Source of the DNA: Providencia manganoxydans
GTDB taxonomy: Bacteria; Pseudomonadota; Gammaproteobacteria; Enterobacterales; Enterobacteriaceae
Assembly: GCF_016618195.1 (NCBI RefSeq)
Contig: NZ_CP067099.1
Location: 3,782,001-3,846,000 of the forward strand
Reading direction: 5' to 3'
Length of the DNA stretch: 64,000 nucleotides
Shown piece after piece: positions 26,091-35,393 of this stretch (positions are counted from its first letter, which is position 1; the number at the start of each line of letters is the position of its first letter). Position numbers and translations under genes: made by a program. The notes below the pieces were generated by a model. The model saw only the letters and a program-made list of their open reading frames with translations. It made no database searches and was not told the origin of the DNA.

Positions 26091-26252
26091 AATGGCGCTC
26101 GTTACTGACGAATGAAATATCGCTTCTCAGGTAAAGAGAAAAAATTATCGATTGGTGTTTACCCTGATGTTTCTCTTGGTTTGGAAGGGAGAAGTGAAAT
26201 AATGCAGTGGTATGAGGATTATATTGATGAGTTAGAACACAATTCAAACTAA
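26091..26252 (+). pseudogene. Integrase remnant: N- and C-terminal scraps joined, with TGA
   Basis: One frame reads NGARY-stop-RMKYRFSGKEKKLSIG, VYPDVSLGLEG, then RSEIMQWYEDYIDELEHNSN and TAA at 26250. The first part matches the arm-binding domain of P4-type integrases (compare NGSKYWRLRYRHLGKEKTLALG, VYPDV-like in the gene at 1951), with Trp replaced by TGA at 26106-26108. The second part resembles the integrase C-terminal end (RRLMVQWWADYLD). The ~300-residue middle is missing. It directly abuts the IS. Confidence 0.7.
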
Positions 26253-26453
26253 ATTTATTCTTTTATTTTTCGCTAAAATATCCTCCGAAAAAACCTAATC
26301 GTTATTTATTTCAAACTCACGTTAAATTTTTAGCATTTGTATAAAGAACCATCATGAAATTTGTGTTAGGTTTAGCCCTCGTTAAAAATAATGCTAATTT
26401 AAAATAGAGCGTCTTCATGATAAAGGGACATTCGTAAATGTATAAGAATAAGT

Positions 26454-27188
26454 ATGGGGTTACCAAAAAGCACACTTGGCTTAGCTGTCACCGCGATATT
26501 ATTTAGCCATATCGCACATGCAAACAATGGCGTTTATATTACGGGTAAATTAGGTAGTTCAATCGTCCAGTTGTCTGACCAAAAATGGATATCAGAAGAT
26601 GGATTAGATGAAACTTATCATGGTGGAAACAAAACCAAAGGAGTATTTGGTGGTGGGATCTCGGTTGGATATGATTTTTATGATATGTTTAGCCTACCTA
26701 TTCGGACTGAATTCGATATAACAATGAGAGATAAAGCTTCTTCTCATTATAATCTAGCGACATCCTCCTATGGTACACCTGGATCTCATGGCTATTGGGA
26801 TCCCGATGATGCGAAGAATGACATCACCCTCAATACCTTTATGGCCAATTCCTATTATGATTTCAGAAATAGTAGTGCATTCACTCCTTATATTAGCCTA
26901 GGGTTAGGAATTGCAAGTTTAAAACATAAAACAACATACGAATATACAGAAATACCTTATTCCCCTGATGTAAGTGATGTTGATTCATATTCAAAATCCA
27001 AAACAGCGATTAATTTCGCATGGAGTTTCGGAGTCGGAACACAATATACCTTCAATGAAAACTTAGCATTAGATCTGAGCTATCGCTATTTAGACGCAGG
27101 GAAATCTGATATAAGCTACATTGAGTCTAAATCGAAAATTAAAGTAAAAACAAATGACATTATGTTAGGTATTATATATCGTTTTTAG
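26454..27188 (+). CDS. Outer-membrane beta-barrel protein (opacity/OmpA-like porin family)
   Basis: 244 residues with signal peptide (to HIAHA) and an eight-stranded barrel pattern: GVYITGKLGSSIVQLSD, KGVFGGGISVGYDF, LNTFMANSYYDF, FTPYISLGLGIASLKHK, AWSFGVGTQYTF, LALDLSYRYLDAG and terminal IMLGIIYRF with aromatic C-terminus for BAM recognition. Such small barrels are often adhesins or serum-resistance proteins. No strong ribosome site is visible at ATG 26454. Confidence 0.85.
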   Translation: MGLPKSTLGLAVTAILFSHIAHANNGVYITGKLGSSIVQLSDQKWISEDGLDETYHGGNKTKGVFGGGISVGYDFYDMFSLPIRTEFDITMRDKASSHYNLATSSYGTPGSHGYWDPDDAKNDITLNTFMANSYYDFRNSSAFTPYISLGLGIASLKHKTTYEYTEIPYSPDVSDVDSYSKSKTAINFAWSFGVGTQYTFNENLALDLSYRYLDAGKSDISYIESKSKIKVKTNDIMLGIIYRF

Positions 27189-27204
27189 TTATCTATATTT
27201 CCGC

Positions 27205-27230
27205 AATAGTGGCATCTGCCACTATTTTTT
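27205..27230 (+). terminator. Rho-independent terminator after the outer-membrane protein gene
   Basis: AATAGTGGC-ATCT-GCCACTATT followed by T-run. Perfect 9-bp stem 16 bases past the stop. Confidence 0.85.
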
Positions 27231-27296
27231 CCTATTTAACCTTCAGCAAAAAAGCTCTAATTTATTAATTTAAAAAAACCAGAGGAGCCATTTTTG

Positions 27297-28199
27297 CTAC
27301 CTATAATCAAATACAATAACCGTACTACCTAGGTATTCACCTGCAACCGCCGCTTCTGTTCCTAATGTATCAGAGATGTAAATGGGGATATTCCCACCCT
27401 CAATAGTGGACTCTATAGCATTTACATAATCTTTTCCGTCCAAGGATATAGTAAGAGTATGAGAAAGTTGGGAGCCAGAGGGGGATTTCATTACATCAGT
27501 TTTCGATACAGGGTCATTATACATAACATAAATACTCACATTTGCACTTTTATTACAGTTAATGCTGCCCTGTCCAGTAGCGACGTGTCCTGCCACGAGT
27601 TCACGGCTAATAACACCATGGTTAATATTTGGTACAGAAGTTACACAAACCGGAGGGACTGGAGCAGCTTTGATATACTTGCATGTTGAACCATAATGAA
27701 GTGGAGTCCCATTGTTTTCGAAATCCCAAGGAGTAGTTACATGTCCTGTGTTACCTACTCCATATAGCCGCGCGCAAACAGCTGTGCCCGCCGTCATTTC
27801 ATTCTGGCCTTCAGACCCAAAACTATAACCCAAATCAACAGTCTTGAAAGTGAGAGCACGAATAAGACTATCACGGCTATAATTATGGCAGGAACCTGGC
27901 AAGTCAATTCTATCTGACCATCTAACTGTTTCTTTTCCGTTTATGCTTTTGTACGAGATACGACTGCTAAATGTGCATGTATTACAAGGGACAAAATTCG
28001 GACCACTAGAACTGGTATAACCACACGTTGCCTTATGCCCAAGCTGTCCTGGAGAACGGATATTCTCAATTGAAATCCAAGTTATTTTATCAGGCATAAT
28101 CCAACTAGAGCCAGGCAAGGGGTACTTGAGTTCTAATTCATAATTATCTCCGAATGTAAAGAATGGAATTAGTATAATTAAGTTTAATAATGATTTCAT
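27297..28199 (-). CDS. MrpH-like fimbrial tip protein, operon 3
   Basis: 300 residues from ATG 28199 (an upstream TTG at 28223 is a poor alternative). It is the last gene of operon 3. The N-terminal ~180 residues are Cys-rich (ATCGYTS, VPCNTCTFS, GSCHNYS, AVCARLYG, STCKYIK), then a short proline linker (AAPVPPVC) and a pilin domain ending STVIVFDYR. The layout, with a linker and cysteine pairing, mirrors MrpH (CGIAPPPVGAC), but the His-X-His zinc motif is absent. Likely the tip adhesin with another ligand. Confidence 0.7.
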   Translation of the reverse strand: MKSLLNLIILIPFFTFGDNYELELKYPLPGSSWIMPDKITWISIENIRSPGQLGHKATCGYTSSSGPNFVPCNTCTFSSRISYKSINGKETVRWSDRIDLPGSCHNYSRDSLIRALTFKTVDLGYSFGSEGQNEMTAGTAVCARLYGVGNTGHVTTPWDFENNGTPLHYGSTCKYIKAAPVPPVCVTSVPNINHGVISRELVAGHVATGQGSINCNKSANVSIYVMYNDPVSKTDVMKSPSGSQLSHTLTISLDGKDYVNAIESTIEGGNIPIYISDTLGTEAAVAGEYLGSTVIVFDYR

Positions 28200-28378
28200 A
28201 TTATTCTCGTCAACACACACCAATATAATAAGAAAGGAAGGTCAGTTATATATACTCAAGTCCCTTCTAGAGGTTTAAAACAAATTAAGCCTAGAACTCA
28301 ATCTAACGATATAGGTCTTGCCCAAAAAAGTTACTACTAGCTATTGCCCATTTTTCAGCTCGTATTGAAGTATTTTCA

Positions 28379-28942
28379 CTATTCATATACCAAGCTATAC
28401 GTCAGCGCCGCTGTAAAAAAACCCGGTTGAATACTTTCTACCGTTGCGCCTTCCACCGCCTGCACATATGCTCGCAGCCGAATAGTCATATCCCCTTTTT
28501 TTATCGATATTATAGGCTCTACTTGAGTATTATTAATTGGCAGCGCTACCCCACTTGGAGTTTCCAGACCTATTGCTATCCCACTTGCCTGACTCACCGT
28601 ATCCACATTCAATAATCCATTGTCTGTCGTCGAAACACCGCTAAATTTCACTGCAATACTATTTCCCAAAGAAGTATCACAATCCGTCAAATGAAATTGG
28701 ATGTCTTCCTTACTATAACGGCGTTGTCCATTCAGCAAATCCTTCGAATTAATATTGCCACCAAAATCAACCCCAAAATTTTCATAGAGAGGATCGACTG
28801 TGCATGGCAATGCAATCAACTTTCCGCTGTACTGAATATCATTACTGTTCATCGCCTGAGCAGTTAATGGCAAGCAACTACAAAGTAATAGGCCTGCACT
28901 TATTGATATCCAGCGTATTACCCTATCATTGAGTCTATTCAT
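28379..28942 (-). CDS. MrpG-like minor fimbrial subunit, operon 3
   Basis: 187 residues; signal peptide to TAQA; ALPCTVDPLYENFGVDFGGN, HLTDCDTSLGNSIAVKFSGV, end FTAALTYSLVYE. Matches the products at 15179 and 55451. Start overlaps the previous stop by 4 bases (ATGA), so translation is coupled. Confidence 0.82.
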   Translation of the reverse strand: MNRLNDRVIRWISISAGLLLCSCLPLTAQAMNSNDIQYSGKLIALPCTVDPLYENFGVDFGGNINSKDLLNGQRRYSKEDIQFHLTDCDTSLGNSIAVKFSGVSTTDNGLLNVDTVSQASGIAIGLETPSGVALPINNTQVEPIISIKKGDMTIRLRAYVQAVEGATVESIQPGFFTAALTYSLVYE

Positions 28943-29457
28943 GGATAATTCATCTCCACGCTAGCCGTTGCAGTAAACTCCCCTTCAAACAAGGTCACTG
29001 AAGGGTCAGTATCTTTGACAGGCACCGCATATAACGGTAAATCAGCGCTGCCATTACTCGACATTTTTATTGGGGTTCCCGTATTCGGTGGAATTACCTG
29101 CCCCTCGTGATATAAACGGATCCCAAGTCCTGGTACACTGGCTTGTAATGCCTTATCGTCGAAAGGCGCTACCATGCCTCGGTACTCTAGATATAAAGCG
29201 ACCGACTGCCCTAATCCTGCACCGCAACTTAGCGTTAGCGTAAAGTCTTTTTGATAATTAACCCCGTTAATTTTAGTAATACCAACTTCACCGAATGGGA
29301 CTTTGATGGGTTGATTCATACCTTCAGGCCCAGACACATCACACGGTGGGTTTTGAATTAAATTCGCCGTGAAATTGACGTCAACAGCATGTGCCATCGG
29401 TAATAGCAAACTTACTGATACAAAAACACTTAACCTTAATATTGTTTTTAGCCTCAT
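28939..29457 (-). CDS. MrpF-like minor fimbrial subunit 2, operon 3
   Basis: 172 residues with signal peptide (to AHA), NPPCDVSGPEG, GEVGITKINGVNYQKDFTLT, LSCGAG, end FTATASVEMNYP. The INGVNYQKD motif parallels LDGINYTQD in the product at 54960. Its ATG overlaps by one base the TAA of the preceding broken gene. Confidence 0.82.
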   Translation of the reverse strand: MRLKTILRLSVFVSVSLLLPMAHAVDVNFTANLIQNPPCDVSGPEGMNQPIKVPFGEVGITKINGVNYQKDFTLTLSCGAGLGQSVALYLEYRGMVAPFDDKALQASVPGLGIRLYHEGQVIPPNTGTPIKMSSNGSADLPLYAVPVKDTDPSVTLFEGEFTATASVEMNYP

Positions 29458-29990
29458 TATTGATACTCCACACTTAAAGTGGCGGAGGCCGTCATCTCTC
29501 CATCATTAATGCCTCCTGTACCACTGGCAATTGGAGTCACGCTCAATCTAGGCCGAGTTTTATAATTAAACTTATGCCATGCGCCTATATTAAGATTGCT
29601 ACTATCCGCCTTTAAGGCTAACCCCAAATTATCCACTGATGTCTTCAACACATTTGCTGCTTGTCCTGCCATCTGCGTTCCATTAATTTTCAATTTCAAT
29701 GCGGGATTGTCGGCTGAATTTTCACACTCTAAGATATAAGGGATCTCAGTGTTATATCGTTTACCATCAATATTTTTGATAATAAGGTCGCCCATCTCGA
29801 CAGTAATGGGTTGATTAGGACCTTGATTGCCATAGATATCACAGGTTTTTTCGACTACTGTGACTTTAACGGTCAGGGTCTAGATTTCCGCCATAACGAA
29901 ATTAGAAAATAAACACAATATTCCCAGTAGTAATCCTTTCGCACTTCCAGTCATTAGACATGAAGGGAGGCGGCATTTTGTTATATTCAT
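29457..29990 (-). pseudogene. MrpF-like minor fimbrial subunit 1, operon 3, amber stop at codon 37
   Basis: From ATG 29990 the frame encodes a signal peptide (LLLGILCLFSNFVMA), then TAG at 29882-29880 just after it, then continues TLTVKVTVVEKTCDIYGNQG and on to ASATLSVEYQ. One base change from CAG (Gln) explains the lesion. Total 178 codons, same length as the homologue at 54394. Without suppression only a 36-residue signal fragment is made. Confidence 0.85.
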
Positions 29991-30003
29991 GTCGCATTCC
30001 TAC

Positions 30004-30627
30004 TTAGTCATACAGCATTTCAAAAGCAATTAAGGCTGAATATGCACCCGGCTGTAACTGCCCCGTTCGGACAGGAGTCACATAATAAGTCAGCTTACTT
30101 TGTCCTGAAGGCAATAACTGAGGTTCACTTTCTTGCCCTAGGGGTAATAAAACTCCGCTTGGTGTCGTAATCGCGAGTCCCAAGCCTTTTACACCGCTTA
30201 CGCGAACAAAATCGTTGTAAAAAGGTACCGAAGGCGCAACAAATCGAATTTTCACCGCTGGCTGAGATGAGCTCCAAGCCGTCATTCCAGTTTGGACATT
30301 TTCAAGTCGAGTTGCGGTTTCTAAGCAATCCACTAACTCAATCTGAAGTGGTACCGGTGCTCCCTTACCATTATGTTGTAAAGTCGCTATGTCTATATTT
30401 CCCATGTCTATCGACTGATAGCTTGAAGTCATAGCCAAACGACATGGACTTTCAGTTAATGAACCTTTGACATAAACAATCCCATGCTGCCCATCAACAT
30501 TCCAGTTATCAACTGGACGGTAAATACTGCGATTGCTGTCCTCTGCCTGACTCGGTAAAGCCATACAGCTCAACGCTATGGTTAATAAGCCGTATCGAAA
30601 AAAGTTTTTTCTCTGTAAGCCTTTCAT
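30004..30627 (-). CDS. MrpE-like minor fimbrial subunit, operon 3
   Basis: 207 residues from ATG 30627 (AAGGAG five bases upstream; a GTG two codons earlier is less likely). Close paralogue of the product at 15751: VDNWNVDGQHGIVYVKGSLT, ESPCRLAMTSSYQSIDMGNI, VRFVAPSVPFYNDF-like block, end LIAFEMLYD. Signal peptide ends PSQA. Exported, assembled into or needed for the fimbria. Confidence 0.83.
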   Translation of the reverse strand: MKGLQRKNFFRYGLLTIALSCMALPSQAEDSNRSIYRPVDNWNVDGQHGIVYVKGSLTESPCRLAMTSSYQSIDMGNIDIATLQHNGKGAPVPLQIELVDCLETATRLENVQTGMTAWSSSQPAVKIRFVAPSVPFYNDFVRVSGVKGLGLAITTPSGVLLPLGQESEPQLLPSGQSKLTYYVTPVRTGQLQPGAYSALIAFEMLYD

Positions 30628-30682
30628 TCTCACTCCTTACTGCCAGTCAGTATGAGCCCCGTTAGTCAGGCACTCATTTGAA

Positions 30683-31432
30683 TTATTCGCTTTTATCATT
30701 TGGTACAACCTGACAACTCGACGCCTGACAACGGAAGGTCAAATTAGGGCGGCCACCATAATCATTGATATAAGTCAGCACAGGGTTATTCCCGAGTTGA
30801 TTCACGCTGAGGCCTAAATCATCTTGTCCAAACGGAGGCACCATAACAGGTGTAAAGTCTTTTCCATCAGAGGCTTTACCATTGGTCGTTGCATTAATAA
30901 TCGTGACGTAATACGGCGTTGGATTTTTCACGATATAACGCTCACCTTGTTTATCTAAGGTTAATTTCTCTTGCCACGGCGCATTATTTTGTTCTGGTAT
31001 TATCGCTTTCGGTCGATAAAATAATTTAACTCGTGTTTGTAGGGCTATTTGCAATGTATTAGGCTTATTACTTTTAGGTGGTACTTCCCGTAAATTAAAA
31101 TAAAATAAAGATTCACGATCTTGTGGTAATGAATTAATCGCAGGTAACGCTTCAATTTTTATTTGGCTTGATTTACCTGGTTCTAAACGCTGCACAGGTG
31201 GTAATACAACTAATGGCGATTGAATTTTCTGCCCTTCTTTATTTTCAATCCATCCTTGAGCCAAATAGGGCAGCTGTTTATTATTATTTGAAATATTCAG
31301 TGAAATTGATTTTTGTCCACCGTCAAAAATAATACGTGTTCTATCCATTGATACTGCCGAATAAGCAGAGCTACTGAATATTGCCAAACTGATCAGGCTG
31401 ATCACGGCACGATAAGAAGTCGTTAATTGCAT
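30683..31432 (-). CDS. MrpD-like periplasmic chaperone, operon 3
   Basis: 249 residues when started at ATG 31432 (MQLTTSYRAVISLISLAIFS), with AAAGGT upstream; a longer start at 31492 would bury the signal peptide. PapD-family blocks: MDRTRIIFDGGQKSISLNIS, PPVQRLEPGKSSQIKIEALP, LPQDRESLFYFNLREVPP, YINDYGGRPNLTF, terminal CQASSC. Paralogous to 16401 and 53055. Confidence 0.92.
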   Translation of the reverse strand: MQLTTSYRAVISLISLAIFSSSAYSAVSMDRTRIIFDGGQKSISLNISNNNKQLPYLAQGWIENKEGQKIQSPLVVLPPVQRLEPGKSSQIKIEALPAINSLPQDRESLFYFNLREVPPKSNKPNTLQIALQTRVKLFYRPKAIIPEQNNAPWQEKLTLDKQGERYIVKNPTPYYVTIINATTNGKASDGKDFTPVMVPPFGQDDLGLSVNQLGNNPVLTYINDYGGRPNLTFRCQASSCQVVPNDKSE

Positions 31433-31561
31433 TGTTATATTACCTTTTATTTCTATGTTTTCTCTTAAACTACACGCTGTATATGCATGCAATTTTTTGA
31501 GTTTATTTGGTCACTTTGCTCGCAAATAATATTATTGTTTTGCAGTCATCATTGAGACAGG

Positions 31562-34066
31562 TTACATTGTTGGTGCACATGGCAGCAGTAATACATCCTG
31601 TAACGAACCAAACTGATTAGGAAATGTTACCTGGCACGTTTTATCCTCTCCCCAAGTCACCGTCATCACACTTTGAGGGTTAATACCGCTAATATAAGCA
31701 CTTCCCGCATCACCAACGATCCCTGTATTTTGTCCTTTACTATTTTGTATTTGAGCGCCAAATGGTGGATGGCTACCATCCGGCAACCGCAGAACCGTCA
31801 TTGCTTTTTGCCCTGACACCACAGCAAAATGGCGATAACCCACAGCACCTTCCGTCAGTGTCGCCTGCACGACTGATTGTTGTGCATCGACATTGTCTGG
31901 CAGCATATTTAAATCAATTTGGGCTTTGTTACGGTAGTAACTACTCACATCACCAACAACTGCTTTACCAAACATATTGGACGTGATTGGTGCGCCTATC
32001 CCTTTGATTGGCACATCAGAGACGCCATCCGTATCAACTAACATGCGCGTTCCACCAAGCGTATTGAGACGATGCAAACCACCGCCTTCTGGGGTTAGCG
32101 TCATCCCACCGCTGGCCGATAAACCAAATGCGCTGTATTGGTTATGCATATAACTCACATTAGCCGTTAAGCGTGCAACATCAGCTTGATGGGTAACGAA
32201 CGCACTCCCTGTTCCACCTTTTCTGCTACTGCCTGCACTTAGTTGATAGGTTGTTCTATCATTAATACGATCATAATATGTCGCTCGATTGGTAGTATCG
32301 TAACGGCTACTACTCAACGAATAGCCTACATTAGCACCATTGTTTAATGGAAATGAGGTTGAAAGATATAAGCTGTCATCATTAACACCGTTATAAATAC
32401 TTCGATTTGCCGATAAGTTAATACTGACATTTTTTATTGGGCCAATATCGATATATTTCGATAGCATAATGCTGTAATAATCATTATCTGGCTGATCCCA
32501 ATATGTTTGGTGGTTATAATTGAGATATAACGACATACCTAAATCACCAAAATTTTTATTCAGTGATATCGTATATAACTCTTTACTTCCTCCATAGCGC
32601 TGACTTGTTTTTAATGTATTTAAAAAGTCAGACATCGACATAAAATCACGCTCTGAAAAACGATAACCCGCAAATTGAATCGTGCTATCAATTGACTCAA
32701 AACGTTTCGAGTAATTTATACGGTAAGAACCACCGTTTAAATTTCCCATGTGCGGTAAGCGCGCAAAGGATTGGGTAATATCAAAAGATATGGCTCCAAA
32801 TGCTAATAGATCGCGCCCAATACCCAGTGATAGCGCATTGTAGTTTTTACTGTTAAGACTACCACCAAATAATGACCATCCATTATTTACCCCCCACGAA
32901 AACTCTCCGGTCACAAAGGAGTCTCCCTCACTGTGACGCAAGTAATTTGTTGGCTGGCCTAATGCGACTTTATATTGAATTTGTCCAGGGCGTGTTAAGT
33001 AAGGTAAACTTGCTGTATCCACTTGAAAAGACTGAGTTGTACCATCTTGTTCTTCAACTGTAACATCTAATTTACCGCTAACCGCATCACTTAAATCTTG
33101 AATACGAAAGGGTCCTGGCGCAACCTGTGTTTCATACAATACTCGTCCTTGCTGACTCACTATCACTGTTGCATTCGTTTTCGCAATTCCTGTCACTTCA
33201 GGCGCGTAGCCACGCAAGTTTGGCGGGAGCATATTCAATTCAGAACGAATACTCGCCCCGATAAAACGGAATGAATCAAAAATATTAGAAACGAGATAAT
33301 CTTCTCCCAGCACTAATTTTGCAGCGAGTGATGGGAGCGCTCTATAGGCATAAAATCGATTCCAATCAAAATCCTTATTAACTGCATCACCTGAGCCTGT
33401 AATATGATTTAAACGCCCCTGCCAATCTGCACGAAAGCGCCAAGCACCTAGGTTCACGCCAACGACACCATTTCCATTTAATGCGTAGCTATCGCTATTA
33501 CTACTATAAGATTTAGTGGCATTACCATTCACGTTATAGTCCAACATTAATGCGGTAATTCCTTCATCCCAACGTGATGGCGGATCCCAGCTAGGCGCAG
33601 TATACTCAAGGTAAGCTTGTGGAATACTCACATACAATGATGACGTCGCTAAATCCCCACTAACCTGCATCCCCGGTAAACTCTGTAGTGCAAGACACTC
33701 CCCATCATGCCACCAAGTCAGCTCTTTTTTGGCCGAGGAAGTTAATCCCAGCTGCTCCTCGATCTCCGTGGATATGCAGGCTTGACTTGCTTGAGGGTCA
33801 TCCTCAGGAGAATAAAAAGGTACTGATACTTCAGAAAGTTGTTCGCCATTTACCTTTAATGTAAAAGAATAGGTGCCTGGCATAATATAACCAGCCCGAG
33901 AAAACTGCTTTAAGTCGATGTTATTTTTATCTTCTAAATCCAATACCTCTGTATTGAATTCAATTGTTTCAGTAGCCCATAATGGAGTCGATAAACCATA
34001 CATTGAAAAAATAATGGCTAACCCTAAACTACTTAAGCGAAAATATATAGGTTGTGATGAAGACAT
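31562..34066 (-). CDS. MrpC-like outer-membrane usher, operon 3
   Basis: 834 residues from ATG 34066, preceded by AGGGA; ATG 34075 is an alternative. Full-length FimD-family usher: FNTEVLDLEDKNNIDLKQFS, GYIMPGTYSFTL, WDPPSRWDEGITALMLDYN, LPPNLRGYAPEVTGIAKTNA, PGPFRIQDLSDAVSGKLDVT, PPFGAQIQNSKGQNTGIVGD. No lesion seen, so the channel itself is intact although other genes of the operon are not. Confidence 0.94.
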   Translation of the reverse strand: MSSSQPIYFRLSSLGLAIIFSMYGLSTPLWATETIEFNTEVLDLEDKNNIDLKQFSRAGYIMPGTYSFTLKVNGEQLSEVSVPFYSPEDDPQASQACISTEIEEQLGLTSSAKKELTWWHDGECLALQSLPGMQVSGDLATSSLYVSIPQAYLEYTAPSWDPPSRWDEGITALMLDYNVNGNATKSYSSNSDSYALNGNGVVGVNLGAWRFRADWQGRLNHITGSGDAVNKDFDWNRFYAYRALPSLAAKLVLGEDYLVSNIFDSFRFIGASIRSELNMLPPNLRGYAPEVTGIAKTNATVIVSQQGRVLYETQVAPGPFRIQDLSDAVSGKLDVTVEEQDGTTQSFQVDTASLPYLTRPGQIQYKVALGQPTNYLRHSEGDSFVTGEFSWGVNNGWSLFGGSLNSKNYNALSLGIGRDLLAFGAISFDITQSFARLPHMGNLNGGSYRINYSKRFESIDSTIQFAGYRFSERDFMSMSDFLNTLKTSQRYGGSKELYTISLNKNFGDLGMSLYLNYNHQTYWDQPDNDYYSIMLSKYIDIGPIKNVSINLSANRSIYNGVNDDSLYLSTSFPLNNGANVGYSLSSSRYDTTNRATYYDRINDRTTYQLSAGSSRKGGTGSAFVTHQADVARLTANVSYMHNQYSAFGLSASGGMTLTPEGGGLHRLNTLGGTRMLVDTDGVSDVPIKGIGAPITSNMFGKAVVGDVSSYYRNKAQIDLNMLPDNVDAQQSVVQATLTEGAVGYRHFAVVSGQKAMTVLRLPDGSHPPFGAQIQNSKGQNTGIVGDAGSAYISGINPQSVMTVTWGEDKTCQVTFPNQFGSLQDVLLLPCAPTM

Positions 34067-34133
34067 AAATAACATCCCTAAAAATCAAATCAGGCGAAAT
34101 ACAAACTAAAAAAAGAAACGTGATTTTTTATAA

Positions 34134-34661
34134 TTAGTAATAATCGAGCTTAAAACGCAGGGCACTTTGATATTCCCCTGGGCGTAGAGGGTTATTATCG
34201 GAAACTAACCTCAATCCATAACGCAATACCAAATTTCCAGATGTCATCGCTTGTTTTTCAGTCGTTTTTCCAGGGTAAATCAACTGTCCGTCAGCATCTT
34301 GTAATAACAATGCCACACCACGAGCATCTCCAGAGACCGTAAACCAATCACCAGAAGCTGGACCATCGAAAGTCACAGTAAAAGCTTGCCATGGCGATCC
34401 CATATAAGGCGTTAAAGTGCAGTCAATTAACATGATAGAAAAAGGGTGAATGGGGCCTTGCCCTTGCTGACGTATTGTTCCTACAGGTAAAACGCCCATA
34501 TCAACAACCTGTTCATAAGAGCCAATATCAATCGCACATGCTGAATCAACAATACTGCCATTCATATTAACGCTTCCCCATAATGGAGATTGCGCCTGTA
34601 CACTCGATGAAATGGAAAATTGACTAACAAATAACAGTACGCTGACAAAGATAGCTTTCAT
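34134..34661 (-). CDS. MrpB-like minor fimbrial subunit, operon 3
   Basis: 175 residues from ATG 34661 (AAGGA upstream). Signal peptide to SVQA; DSACAIDIGSYEQVVDMGVL, LIDCTLTPYMG, end SALRFKLDYY. Same family as 19748 and 49779. Confidence 0.85.
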   Translation of the reverse strand: MKAIFVSVLLFVSQFSISSSVQAQSPLWGSVNMNGSIVDSACAIDIGSYEQVVDMGVLPVGTIRQQGQGPIHPFSIMLIDCTLTPYMGSPWQAFTVTFDGPASGDWFTVSGDARGVALLLQDADGQLIYPGKTTEKQAMTSGNLVLRYGLRLVSDNNPLRPGEYQSALRFKLDYY

Positions 34662-34679
34662 ATATGGCATCCTTCTCTC

Positions 34680-34715
34680 TCAATAAATCCCCTAACAAAT
34701 TAAAGCGTTAGGGGA
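34680..34715 (-). terminator. Stem-loop after the major pilin gene, operon 3
   Basis: TCCCCTAAC and GTTAGGGGA pair perfectly (9 bp) with a 10-base loop, followed on the minus strand by TTTATTG. Likely an attenuator. Confidence 0.7.
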
Positions 34716-34744
34716 AATACATCATTAACAATAACTAATTACGA

Positions 34745-35304
34745 TTAGTTATATGCCAAAGTAAAGTTGGTGACAGCTTGGAAGCTACCAGGCACTACTG
34801 TCGCATCAGATAAACCTTGCAAAGCCGCTTGAAAACTTAATGTATTGTTTCCAGAGGTATAAGCACGCTCAACAGTTGAATCATTAATATTAATTTTCGC
34901 ACCTGATTTATTCATCAAAACAACGCCCGCACCAGATGCATCACCAGTAATTTGGATCAATCCGGTATTGCTACCATTATTAACCCATTCAGTGCCTTCA
35001 AATTTCACTTCAACCATATTGTTATATTTTTGTGTCACGCCATCTTTATCTTTATATTCGGCATTCAATGTGCAACCTTGTAAATGAATTTCAAAAGGTT
35101 GAGCAGAAGACATTCCACCTGTTTGTAAAGTCACATTAGACACTTGTCCTAAATCAATTGTTTGGCTTTCATCACCAGGTGCAATTGAACAAGGCGCTTC
35201 AATAATAGACCCAGTAAAAGTTACTGTACCTTTACCCGCATCTACCGCTATAGCAGAAGCACTCATTGCGCCAGAAATTAATGTCGATAAAATAATTTTT
35301 TCAT
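34745..35304 (-). pseudogene. MrpA-like major fimbrial subunit, operon 3, frameshifted in signal peptide
   Basis: ATG 35304 has AAGGAA upstream, but the frame reads MKKLFYRH and stops. One extra A in the six-A run just after the ATG would give MKKIILSTLISGAMSASAIA, nearly the signal peptide of the operon 2 pilin, joined to the intact mature pilin (GKGTVTFTGSIIEAPCSIAP, LQGCTLNAEY, TNFTLAYN). An internal ATG at 35266 would lack a signal sequence. So the pilin is not exported as read, unless the A tract slips. Confidence 0.85.
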
Positions 35305-35393
35305 TAAATTAAGTTCCTTAATTGAAATAATACAACAAACCTTTACTAAGGTTTTCAGTAAAAAATAAACACCTTAAAATTTAAAAAATACTC

